This document shows, piece after piece, positions 44,948-52,845 of a stretch of DNA of 62,385 nucleotides. The stretch lies in contig JAFADI010000132.1 of assembly GCA_023424965.1 (NCBI GenBank), positions 1 through 62,385 on the forward strand, given 5' to 3'. The number at the start of each line of letters is the position of its first letter. Position 1 is the first letter of the stretch. A model generated the notes under the pieces. The model was not told where the DNA came from and ran no database searches. It saw nothing but the letters and a program-made list of their open reading frames with translations. Source of the DNA: Bacillota bacterium. GTDB taxonomy: Bacteria; Bacillota; Clostridia; Acetivibrionales; JAFADI01. The translations under genes were made by a program, and so were the position numbers.

Positions 44948-45586
44948 CTATTTGCGAAGTCCCCTGGGTATAAGGGCCCTTTCCAGCAGCCCCATCAGTC
45001 CGCTGGCGGACAGCGCCAGTATGCAGGCCGGAAGCGCACCTAACAGAATCATGTTGTGATTGTATGTCTGCAATCCTGTGAAAATAAGGTCGCCCAGGCC
45101 TCCCCCGCCGATCAGTGCGGCCAGGGTGGCCCAACTGATGATGTATACCGTCGATATCCTTATGCCTGTGAGAATCACCGGAAGGGCGACGGGCAGCTGC
45201 ACGCGGAATAGCATTTGCAGATCGCTCATTCCCATGCCCTTTGCCGCTTCAAGGTATTTATAATCGATTTCTCTGATCCCGGTGTAAGTGTTCCGGAGAA
45301 TAGGGAAAACAGAATAAACGATGAGCACGATGAGGCCGGTTTTTACTCCGATTCCGAAAACCGGCATGGCCAGGCCGAACAGAACCAGGCTGGGAATGGT
45401 CTGGGTTATGCCTACCGCCGCCATAAAGGGATTGGCGAATTTGGGACGGTGGGTGAGGTAGATTCCGAGGGGGATGGCGATCGCAGCCCCCACCAACACC
45501 GCTGCGGCCGAAATGTAAATATGCTGCAAAAGGGCGTCAGACAAATCGGTATGCCTGCTTATAAGGAATTTAAAGAACGCACTCAT
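44948..45586 (-). CDS. opuCB: Osmoprotectant ABC permease OpuCB
   Basis: The 212-residue permease has about six helices and an EAA loop YLEAAKGMGMSDLQMLFRVQ, close to that of OpuCD. The two form the heterodimeric membrane channel. It overlaps the ATPase gene by 17 bp and has AAAGGAG before its ATG. Confidence 0.92.
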   Translation of the reverse strand: MSAFFKFLISRHTDLSDALLQHIYISAAAVLVGAAIAIPLGIYLTHRPKFANPFMAAVGITQTIPSLVLFGLAMPVFGIGVKTGLIVLIVYSVFPILRNTYTGIREIDYKYLEAAKGMGMSDLQMLFRVQLPVALPVILTGIRISTVYIISWATLAALIGGGGLGDLIFTGLQTYNHNMILLGALPACILALSASGLMGLLERALIPRGLRK

Positions 45587-46712
45587 TTTCCGCTCCTTTC
45601 CACACCACTTCGGCCAGGGCTTTAACCAGGCTGGTCTTTGTCACAATTCCCCTTACAACATTGTTGTCATCGACGGCCAGGATGAAGTCCAGCTTGTTTT
45701 GAATCAGTGTATCAAAGGCCCCTTTGGCATTTGCGCCCACATTGACCACAGGAACATTTTTTTCGACCAGGCCGCTGATGTCGGTGCTGCTTTTTCCTTC
45801 CGCCAGGATCTTTTCGATGGTGACCAGCCCTTCCAGCCTGCCTTCCGCATCCACCACGATGAGCGTATCAACATGTTTGCTCTTCATCAGCGCCAGGCTT
45901 TCGCCAATTCCCTTGTCGGAGGTGGCGGTGACGGGTTTGTCGATCATGACATCCTTCACCAGGTCAATGTCCAGATTTGACTTTAGCCGGTGCTTTCCTA
46001 TAAACTCCGCGACAAAATCGCTTTCCGGGTTGGACAGCAGTTTTTCCGGCGGATCTGCCTGGACGATGCGGCCGTTCTTCATAAGGACCACCAGGTCGGC
46101 CAGCTTTAATGCTTCATCCATGTCATGAGTGACAAAAACGATGGTTTTGTGCAGTCTTTTCTGCAGTTTTTTCAATTCGTCCTGGAGGGCTTCCTTGGTA
46201 ATGGGGTCCAGTGCCCCGAAGGGTTCGTCCATCAGAATCAGCGGGGGTTCCACCGCCAGCGCTCTCAGTACGCCGATCCTTTGCTGCTGGCCTCCGCTTA
46301 ACTCATTGGGATACCTGTTCATGTAGACTTCCGGGTCCATGTCCACAAGCTTCAGCAGCTCCCGGGTTCTTTTCCGTCTTTTTTCGGCAGGCCATTTGAG
46401 CAGCCGGGGAACCACTTCAATATTCTGTGCAATGGTCATATTGGGAAAAAGTCCTATTTGCTGGATCACGTACCCAATTTTCCTTCTGAGCAGCACGGGA
46501 TTTATCCTGGATACCTCTTCTCCGTCGATAAAAATGGAACCGGCAGAGGGCTCAATCAGTCGATTGATCATCTTTAGCGTGGTGGTCTTGCCGCAGCCGC
46601 TGGGCCCGATAAGGACCACAAATTGTCCCTTTTCTATTTCCAGGGTCAAATTGTCTACAACAATGGTGTCGTTATAGGTCTTCGTCAAATTCTGCAGTTT
46701 TACCATAGGCAT
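45570..46712 (-). CDS. opuCA: Osmoprotectant ABC transporter ATPase OpuCA with CBS domains
   Basis: The roughly 380-residue ATPase has Walker A GPSGCGKTTTLK, signature LSGGQQQRIGVLR and Walker B ILMDEPFGALDPI. Two CBS domains follow (about residues 255-370), which in OpuC-type ATPases sense ionic strength or cyclic di-AMP. The ATG at 46712 follows GGGGGG. It is the first gene of the operon. Confidence 0.93.
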   Translation of the reverse strand: MPMVKLQNLTKTYNDTIVVDNLTLEIEKGQFVVLIGPSGCGKTTTLKMINRLIEPSAGSIFIDGEEVSRINPVLLRRKIGYVIQQIGLFPNMTIAQNIEVVPRLLKWPAEKRRKRTRELLKLVDMDPEVYMNRYPNELSGGQQQRIGVLRALAVEPPLILMDEPFGALDPITKEALQDELKKLQKRLHKTIVFVTHDMDEALKLADLVVLMKNGRIVQADPPEKLLSNPESDFVAEFIGKHRLKSNLDIDLVKDVMIDKPVTATSDKGIGESLALMKSKHVDTLIVVDAEGRLEGLVTIEKILAEGKSSTDISGLVEKNVPVVNVGANAKGAFDTLIQNKLDFILAVDDNNVVRGIVTKTSLVKALAEVVWKGAENECVL

Positions 46713-46742
46713 ATTCCCCCCTCTATTCAAAAGTTGGTTTTA

Positions 46743-46778
46743 ATCATAACACAAACAAAAAACTTTATCAAGTAAAGT
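46743..46778 (-). promoter_or_regulatory. opuC promoter with inverted repeats, probable BusR operator
   Basis: On the minus strand TTGATA (46771-46766) and TATGAT (46748-46743) are 17 bp apart. ACTTTA at 46762-46767 and TAAAGT at 46773-46778 form an inverted repeat over the -35, and AAGTAA at 46775-46780 with TTACTT at 46785-46790 forms a second one just upstream. The busR gene is divergent next to it. Confidence 0.65.
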
Positions 46779-46840
46779 AAGTTGTTACTTGGTACTTTTT
46801 TCTATATAAACGATGCTTTGGAGCCATAAAAAAATCTCAC

Positions 46841-46869
46841 TATTGCGCCGGTAAAATTGGTGCTATACT
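46841..46869 (+). promoter_or_regulatory. busR promoter with extended -10
   Basis: TGCTATACT at 46861-46869 is an extended -10 (TGn before TATACT). A weak -35 (TATTGC) lies 17 bp upstream. It is about 35 bp before the busR start. Confidence 0.4.
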
Positions 46870-46902
46870 GAGAATTGACAACAGCTCTTTGGAGGTAACA
46901 GG

Positions 46903-47556
46903 ATGAGGCAGCAAATTGATGTTCCCATCTATAAAAAAATAGCACTGGACCTTGCTGGCAGGATATGCAACGGGGAAATAAAAGAAGGCACCAGGATTTA
47001 CGGAAGGTCAACGCTGGCAAGCGAATACAATGTATCGCCCGAGACCATCCGCCGCGCGGTAAATCTTCTTGAGGACATGGAGGTTGTGGCTTCCAGCCAG
47101 GGAAGCGGCATATTTATTGAATCCAAGAAAAACGCATATTCCTTTATTGAAAAATTTGAAAATAAAGAGTCAATACGGACCCTGAAAAACGAAATGAAGG
47201 AGTTGATCCTCCAGAAGCGCACCATTGAGAACAATATAACGGAAATGATAGACAAGATCATCGATTATTCCGACCGGCTGAAAAATGTGAATGCGCTCAT
47301 ACCCCTGGAGATTGATATTGAAGATAACTGCCACCTGATCGGAAGGACCATAACGGAAACCAAGTTCTGGCAGAATACGGGGGCTACCATTGTAGCCATT
47401 AAAAGAAACGGAGCCCTTATCCTGTCTCCGGGTCCCTACGGGGGATTTGAAAAAGGGGATTCCATTTTTGTTGTGGGAGATTCCAACATCCTTGCCCGGA
47501 TCAGAAGCTTCATGTCGGAACAGGCAGAGGAGTCTTCCTCCGGCGGTATGGAATAG
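46903..47556 (+). CDS. busR: BusR-type GntR/RCK_C regulator, probable c-di-AMP sensor
   Basis: The 217-residue protein has a GntR winged helix (about 8-75, with GRSTLASEYNVSPETIRRAV), a coiled-coil region (about 90-130) and a C-terminal RCK_C/TrkA-C domain (about 135-210, with GATIVAIKRNGALILSPGPY and GDSIFVVGD). This layout defines BusR, which represses osmolyte importers when it binds cyclic di-AMP. Its position divergent from opuC matches that role. TTTGGAGG precedes the ATG. Confidence 0.85.
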   Translation: MRQQIDVPIYKKIALDLAGRICNGEIKEGTRIYGRSTLASEYNVSPETIRRAVNLLEDMEVVASSQGSGIFIESKKNAYSFIEKFENKESIRTLKNEMKELILQKRTIENNITEMIDKIIDYSDRLKNVNALIPLEIDIEDNCHLIGRTITETKFWQNTGATIVAIKRNGALILSPGPYGGFEKGDSIFVVGDSNILARIRSFMSEQAEESSSGGME

Positions 47557-47569
47557 GGGAGGGACAGGG

Positions 47570-49408
47570 TCAGCTCACCCTGTCCTCCGAGAGCAGCCGT
47601 TCCCCCTGCTCTTCCATGAACTGATTTGTGTAAAGCCTGTAGTAGCGGCCCTTTTTATCCAGCAGTTCCTTGTGGCTGCCCTCTTCAATGATCCTGCCTT
47701 TGTCAATGACCAGGATTCTGTCGGCGGACCGTATGGTGGAGAGCCTGTGGGCGATGATGAAGCTGGTTCTTCCTTTGAGTACCATGTGGATGGCTTCCTG
47801 GATGAGCTGTTCCGTTTCGGTGTCCACAGAGGAGGTGGCCTCGTCGAGGATGAAGAGCCCGGGATTGGCAAGGATAGCCCTCGCAAAGGAAATGAGCTGC
47901 TTCTGTCCCGTGGAGAGCCTGCCGCCCCGTTCGCCCACGTTGGTGTCATAACCCTTTTCCAGCTTCATAATAAACTCATGGGCATTCACAAGCCTGGCCG
48001 CCCGCCGGATTTCCTCTTCCGGAGCATCCGACCGGCCATAGGCGATGTTTTCCCTGACGGTGCCGCTAAAGAGGTGGGGCTCTTGAAGAACGTATCCCAG
48101 GTTTTTATGAAGCCACAGCAGTGGTCTTTTTCGATAATCAACCCCGTCAATCAATATTTCTCCTGAAACCGGCTCATAAAAACGGCAGGCCAGATTGACA
48201 ACGGTTGTCTTGCCGGAACCCGTTTCGCCCACAAGGGCGATGGTTTCCCCCGCTTTCACCTCAAGGTTGAAGTCGTGAAGCACCTCTTCGCCATGATCGT
48301 AGGCGAAGGAAACATCCTTAAAACGTATATTGCCTTCAAAGCCGGGCCAGTTCTCCTGTTTGGGATTAAAAACATCTCCGTATTTTTCTCTGATTTCTTT
48401 GCCGTCGATGATTCCGGGCTCCGTATCAATCAGCGTCAGGACCCTTTCGGCAGAGGCCTGGGCATACTGAAACTCGTTGAATACCCTGGCAAACTGCTTT
48501 ACCGGCTCATAAAAATTAACGGTATAGGAGATGAAGGCCACAAGGGTTCCAAAGCCCAGGCTTCCGGCTGCAACATTGCCTCCGCCATACCACAGGATCA
48601 GGGCGGTTCCGATGCTGCCCAGCAGGATGACGGCAGGGGTATAGAGAGAAGACAGGGTTGCGGCCCGCAAAGAGGCATTTCTCAACTCCTCCGTGATCTG
48701 GGAAAACTCCTTGAGGAATTCCTTTTCCATCACGAGGGTTTTTATTGTTTTGGCCCCCATGATGCCTTCGTTGAAGGCCCCCGTTATCCGGGAGTTGATC
48801 CTTCTGGCTTTCCTGAAATTCTTCAATATCCGGCTCTGGAAATAAAAGCTTATGGCAATGAGGAAGGGCACGGTGGACAGCACCAGCAGGGCCAGCTTCC
48901 AATTCAGTACCAGCATCAGCACCACCATGATGGACATCATGGAGATGGCCCAGACAATATCCACCACATTCCAGGAAAGAGTGGTGCCCAGTTTTTTTAT
49001 GTCCGAGGTCATTCGTGCCATCAGCCAGCCCACCGGCTTGGTATCGAAATAGGACAGGGACAGCTCCTGGAGCCTTTGAAAGCCGGCCTTCCTTATGGAA
49101 TAGGGGACCTCTGTTTCCAGCTTTCCTGCAACGAGGATCATAATTTTAATCAATATGGCCTGAACAATGGCAATGCCCAGGGCAAAAAGGCAGAACGGCA
49201 CAAAGCCGTCCAGGGTTCCCGGAATGACAAACCGGTCGATGATGGCTTTGGTGACCAGGGGAAAGGAGGCTTCTACGCCGCCCACCAGGATCATGATGAC
49301 AAATACCACCGCCAGCTGCTTTTTAAAGGGGGATGCAAATTTGAACAGCCTTTTCCACACGGAAAAATCCAAAGGCTTGTTGTATTCTTCTTCGTGAAAC
49401 ATATCCAT
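47570..49408 (-). CDS. Heterodimeric ABC exporter subunit with intact catalytic site
   Basis: The 612-residue half-transporter has six membrane helices and an ATPase domain with Walker A GETGSGKTTVV, signature LSTGQKQLISFAR and Walker B LFILDEATSSVD, including the catalytic glutamate. It pairs with the upstream subunit, which has a degenerate site, as in BmrCD and TM287/288 exporters. Its likely role is efflux of drugs or lipids. Confidence 0.9.
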   Translation of the reverse strand: MDMFHEEEYNKPLDFSVWKRLFKFASPFKKQLAVVFVIMILVGGVEASFPLVTKAIIDRFVIPGTLDGFVPFCLFALGIAIVQAILIKIMILVAGKLETEVPYSIRKAGFQRLQELSLSYFDTKPVGWLMARMTSDIKKLGTTLSWNVVDIVWAISMMSIMVVLMLVLNWKLALLVLSTVPFLIAISFYFQSRILKNFRKARRINSRITGAFNEGIMGAKTIKTLVMEKEFLKEFSQITEELRNASLRAATLSSLYTPAVILLGSIGTALILWYGGGNVAAGSLGFGTLVAFISYTVNFYEPVKQFARVFNEFQYAQASAERVLTLIDTEPGIIDGKEIREKYGDVFNPKQENWPGFEGNIRFKDVSFAYDHGEEVLHDFNLEVKAGETIALVGETGSGKTTVVNLACRFYEPVSGEILIDGVDYRKRPLLWLHKNLGYVLQEPHLFSGTVRENIAYGRSDAPEEEIRRAARLVNAHEFIMKLEKGYDTNVGERGGRLSTGQKQLISFARAILANPGLFILDEATSSVDTETEQLIQEAIHMVLKGRTSFIIAHRLSTIRSADRILVIDKGRIIEEGSHKELLDKKGRYYRLYTNQFMEEQGERLLSEDRVS

Positions 49409-49487
49409 ATATAGTCCTCTTTCTTTTGGGGAAGCCGCATTTCAAATTGGCAGCTTCCATCGTAATAAATATGAAATCCTTTTACAT

Positions 49488-51287
49488 TTACATGGCTTTG
49501 GTGAGTTCGCCCTCCAGGGAGTTCTGTATGTCCCAGATCCTCCTGTACAGGCCCTCCTGGGCGATCAGCTCTTCATGACGGCCCTGCTGCACGATTGCGC
49601 CGTTTTCCAGTACCAGGATCAGGTCCGCTTCCGCCAGGGTGGTAATCCGGTGGGAAATAATCAGGGTTGTTGTGCTGCGACTTCTTTTCCTGAGGGTTCT
49701 CCGGATCTCCGCGTCTGTTTCCATGTCCACCGCGCTCAGGGAATCATCGAAAATCAGGATGGGTACATTCCTCACCACCGTTCTTGCAATGGCAAGGCGT
49801 TGGCGCTGGCCTCCCGACAGGGTGACTCCCCTTTCACCCACAATGGTGTCGTAACCCTGCTCAAATTCCTGGAGGGTGTTGTGCAGCGCTGCGATGGACG
49901 TAGCCGTCAAAATATCCGATTCGCAGGAATCGGGCCTCCCCAGGCGCACATTCTCTCTGATGGACCGGGTGAAAAGAAAAGGCTCCTGCAGGGCGATGCC
50001 TACGTGTTTCCGCATCCATTTCCTATCAATCTCCTTCAATTCCACGCCGTCAATTTTTATGGAGCCGCTGTCATAATCGTACAATTTCACCAGGAGCTGG
50101 ACCAGAGAGCTCTTGCCGGAGCCTGTGGGGCCCAGGAAAGCCACGGTCTGGCCTCTTTTTATTCTGAAAGAGACCTCCTTCAGAACAGGAGCCCCGCTTT
50201 TATAGCCGAAGGATACATTTTTAAACTCAATCTCACCCTTGATATCAGGCTTCTTTTTGCCGTGAAGGTTTTGTTCCACCGGGTGGTCCAGTATTTCCTG
50301 CACGCGGGACAGAGAGACGAAGGCCTGGCCCATGAAGGCCATGGTCTGGCCCAACTGGCGGACAGGCCAGATGAGCATGGAGGCGTAGGTTGAAAAGGCG
50401 ACCACCGTCCCCAGGGTGGCAGTTCCGTTCACGATCCAGTAAACTCCCGCAAGCAGGGCGGTACAGTACTGGACAATGCAAAGGAAATCCGAGGTTGACC
50501 AGAAGTCCGACATGAGACGCACGATTTTAAATACGTTGTCCCTGTATTCCCTGTTCTTCTCATCGAATTTGTCCGTTTCAAAGGACTGGGCGCCAAAGGC
50601 TTTTACCACACGGATCCCCGTCAGGTTTTCCTGGAGGGTTGAAGATAATCTGCCTTCAGACTCATCGGTCTCCCTGAAAATCCTTTTCATGTTGTTGAAA
50701 AACCGGATGGTAAAGAAAAATATGGCGGGAATCAGCAACGTGGACGCCAGCGTGTATGCCGGGTCCAGGAGCAGCATCATAAGCAGTACATATACAAGGG
50801 TGAGCAGGCACTGGCCGATTTCGATGAACTGGCTTGACACGAAATGCTGAATGGTCTCCACATCGGAGGTGCAGCGCTGTATCAGGTCCCCTGCCTGGGA
50901 TTTCACGTGGTAGTCAAAGGGCAAATGCTGTAAATGGTCAAAAACATTTTCCCGAAGTTTTTTTCCGGAGTTTTCCGAAACCCGCGCCGCAAATTTCCCC
51001 TTGATATAAAGGAAAAACCCCTGGCACAGCGTGAACAGAAATATCACAAGGCCTGTGATCCATAAATTGCGCGCCAGCAGCTCCCTGCCGCCCAGGAAAT
51101 TGAACAGATTCAATACCCACAGGGGCTGCCGCACGTCTTTCGAACCGATGAGTCCGTCGATGGCAACACTGATGAGGGATGGAATTGCAGCGGACAAAAG
51201 GGCGCAAAGATTCATGGCCGCGAAAGCAATTCCCAATAAAAGAAGATTTCCTTTCATGAATTTCAGCAGTAAATTAAAATGTCGCAT
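49488..51287 (-). CDS. Heterodimeric ABC exporter subunit with degenerate catalytic site
   Basis: The 599-residue half-transporter has Walker A GPTGSGKSSLV, signature LSGGQRQRLAIAR and Walker B ILIFDDSLSAVD. The catalytic glutamate after Walker B is aspartate, the usual mark of the non-hydrolysing site in BmrC-like subunits. The ATG at 51287 follows GGAGG; the frame stays open upstream to 51437 but there it covers the attenuator hairpin. Expression is probably controlled by the leader peptide and terminator upstream. Confidence 0.9.
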   Translation of the reverse strand: MRHFNLLLKFMKGNLLLLGIAFAAMNLCALLSAAIPSLISVAIDGLIGSKDVRQPLWVLNLFNFLGGRELLARNLWITGLVIFLFTLCQGFFLYIKGKFAARVSENSGKKLRENVFDHLQHLPFDYHVKSQAGDLIQRCTSDVETIQHFVSSQFIEIGQCLLTLVYVLLMMLLLDPAYTLASTLLIPAIFFFTIRFFNNMKRIFRETDESEGRLSSTLQENLTGIRVVKAFGAQSFETDKFDEKNREYRDNVFKIVRLMSDFWSTSDFLCIVQYCTALLAGVYWIVNGTATLGTVVAFSTYASMLIWPVRQLGQTMAFMGQAFVSLSRVQEILDHPVEQNLHGKKKPDIKGEIEFKNVSFGYKSGAPVLKEVSFRIKRGQTVAFLGPTGSGKSSLVQLLVKLYDYDSGSIKIDGVELKEIDRKWMRKHVGIALQEPFLFTRSIRENVRLGRPDSCESDILTATSIAALHNTLQEFEQGYDTIVGERGVTLSGGQRQRLAIARTVVRNVPILIFDDSLSAVDMETDAEIRRTLRKRSRSTTTLIISHRITTLAEADLILVLENGAIVQQGRHEELIAQEGLYRRIWDIQNSLEGELTKAM

Positions 51288-51406
51288 ATAACCTCCGATA
51301 TTTGTAGTCTTCTCAAAAGGCCTATGGTTTGGGGTGTTTACAGGGGAGGTTGACTCTCCCGGCAGCGAAAAGAATCCTGCGGGCAGGGCATGATTTGCTT
51401 TGCGGG

Positions 51407-51446
51407 CAAAATTAAAAAGCCACAGGTCTTTTCTCAACCTATGGCT
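51407..51446 (-). terminator. Leader terminator of the ABC exporter operon
   Basis: In the minus-strand RNA, AGCCAUAGGU (51446-51437) pairs with ACCUGUGGCU (51427-51418), ten pairs including one G-U, with a 9-nt loop, then UUUUUAAUUUU. It stands between the leader peptide and the first exporter gene, with no other gene to terminate. Confidence 0.85.
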
Positions 51447-51504
51447 TCATTCTGCGTTTTCTCATTGTAAACAAGCACGGAATTATGAAGCGGAACCATA
51501 GGCC
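51435..51504 (-). promoter_or_regulatory. Antiterminator pairing in the leader
   Basis: CCTATGG and CTTCAT within the end of the leader peptide gene (51502-51486) can pair with ATGAAG and CCATAGG (51450-51438). The second element is also the 5' arm of the terminator, so the two structures exclude each other. A ribosome finishing the leader would cover the first element and favour termination; a ribosome stalled earlier would leave it free and allow read-through. Confidence 0.7.
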
Positions 51505-51560
51505 GTAGTAACGCTATTTACATAGGCAAAGCTGACGGTAAAAGCAGTAAATGTTCTCAT
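51483..51560 (-). CDS. Leader peptide of an attenuator
   Basis: A 25-codon reading frame with a near-perfect ribosome binding site (AAGGAGG, 8 bases before ATG). The peptide starts MRTFTAFTVSFAYVNS and ends AYGSAS. Its final codons and stop lie within the antiterminator 5' arm. Size, position and structure match the bmrB leader of Bacillus subtilis bmrCD in principle, but the sequence is not obviously related. Confidence 0.8.
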   Translation of the reverse strand: MRTFTAFTVSFAYVNSVTTAYGSAS

Positions 51561-51597
51561 TAATACGACCTCCTTCTGGTAAGATTTGATATTACAT

Positions 51598-51626
51598 AGT
51601 ATAATTGTCCATCTCAAAATATGCAA
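51598..51626 (-). promoter_or_regulatory. Promoter of the ABC exporter leader
   Basis: On the minus strand TTGCAT (51626-51621) and TATACT (51603-51598) are 17 bp apart, about 40 bp before the leader peptide start. Confidence 0.5.
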
Positions 51627-51687
51627 ATGTTTTCTGAAATTGTAATTTATTTGTAATATTCACCGGTGCCATCTGCGGAATGCTGCA

Positions 51688-52803
51688 CTAGATCAGATTT
51701 TCGGGATTCAGGCAGTGCAGCTCCCCGGGCACAAATATCCCGTCCTTTCTGATCAACACATCGTCAAACCATATCTCACCGCCCCCATACTCGGGCCTTT
51801 GGATGAATACCAGATCCCAGTGGATGGCGGACTTGTTGCCGTTGTCACATTCATCATAGCAGCTTCCGGGAGTAAAGTGAATGCTGCCCTTGATTTTTTC
51901 ATCGAAAAGGGTATCCTTCATGGGCTTTTCGATAAAAGGATTGACCCCGATGGCGAATTCCCCCACATACCTTGCGCCCTCATCGGTGTCAAAAATGTGG
52001 TTGATGCGTTCCGTGTCATTGGCGGTAGCTTTTACAATCTTGCCGTTTTCGAACTCCAGGCGGATGTTCTCAAAGGTCACTCCCTGGTATACGGCAGGAG
52101 AATTGTAGGTGATTACGCCGTTTACCGAATCCCTGACCGGCGCGGTAAACACTTCGCCGTCGGGAATGTTGAGCTTCCCGTCGCACTTTATTGCCGGAAG
52201 GCCCTTAATGGAGAAGGAAAGATCGGTATCCTTCCCGGTGATTCTCACCCGGTCGGTGTTTTCCATCACCTTTACAAGGCTGTCCATGGCTTTGGACATT
52301 CTGGAATAATCCAGGTTGCACACCTTGAAATAAAAGTCCTCGAAGAGGTCGGTAGCCATCCCGGCAAGCTGGGCCATGGAGTGGTTGGGATACCGCAGGA
52401 TGCACCATCTGGTATGCTTTACCCTCAAATCGGAATGGAGGGGCTTCTGGTAATGTTCCGCATATATTTTCATTTTTTCGGAAGGAACCGCTCCCAGCTC
52501 ACTTACATTTTCTCCCGACCGGATGCCGATATAGGCGTTCATTTCCTTCATTCTGGCGATTTCAAAGGCCGCCGTCTCCTTTATCTGTTCGACGGTGCAT
52601 TCATTGAGGAGAAACCGCAGGAGCTCGTGGTTCTTGATGGTGAGATAGGGCTGGCCTCCTGCCTTGTAAGCCTGGTTGATCAACGCTTTCGTAAGGGGGA
52701 TTTCTCCCCCGATATTTTCTATAAGGATTTTCTCGCCGGGTTTTAACTCGACGGAATAGTTGATGAGGTTTTCTGCCAGCTTTTCGATGCGTGGGTCTTT
52801 CAT
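51688..52803 (-). CDS. M29 family aminopeptidase
   Basis: The 371-residue protein matches AmpS/aminopeptidase T-type M29 enzymes: NYSVELKPGEKILIE at the start, NIPDGEVFTAPVRDSVNG, EFAIGVNP and SAIHWDLVFI provide the two-metal site. It removes N-terminal residues from peptides in the cytoplasm. AGGAGG precedes the ATG. It lies directly downstream of the oligopeptidase gene, fitting a role in peptide turnover. Confidence 0.93.
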   Translation of the reverse strand: MKDPRIEKLAENLINYSVELKPGEKILIENIGGEIPLTKALINQAYKAGGQPYLTIKNHELLRFLLNECTVEQIKETAAFEIARMKEMNAYIGIRSGENVSELGAVPSEKMKIYAEHYQKPLHSDLRVKHTRWCILRYPNHSMAQLAGMATDLFEDFYFKVCNLDYSRMSKAMDSLVKVMENTDRVRITGKDTDLSFSIKGLPAIKCDGKLNIPDGEVFTAPVRDSVNGVITYNSPAVYQGVTFENIRLEFENGKIVKATANDTERINHIFDTDEGARYVGEFAIGVNPFIEKPMKDTLFDEKIKGSIHFTPGSCYDECDNGNKSAIHWDLVFIQRPEYGGGEIWFDDVLIRKDGIFVPGELHCLNPENLI

Positions 52804-52845
52804 ATACGTTCCTCCTGACCATGGATATATTTTAGTGAAATTAAA

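Noticed and set aside
48275..49414. Long plus-strand reading frame of 379 codons opposite an ABC exporter gene
   Set aside because: The opposite strand encodes a clear ABC exporter; the frame is rich in His, Gln and Gly, has no ribosome binding site and shows no motif, so it is a shadow of codon bias.
51715..52746. Plus-strand frame of 343 codons opposite the M29 aminopeptidase gene
   Set aside because: It mirrors a well-supported gene and has no recognisable domain or start signals.
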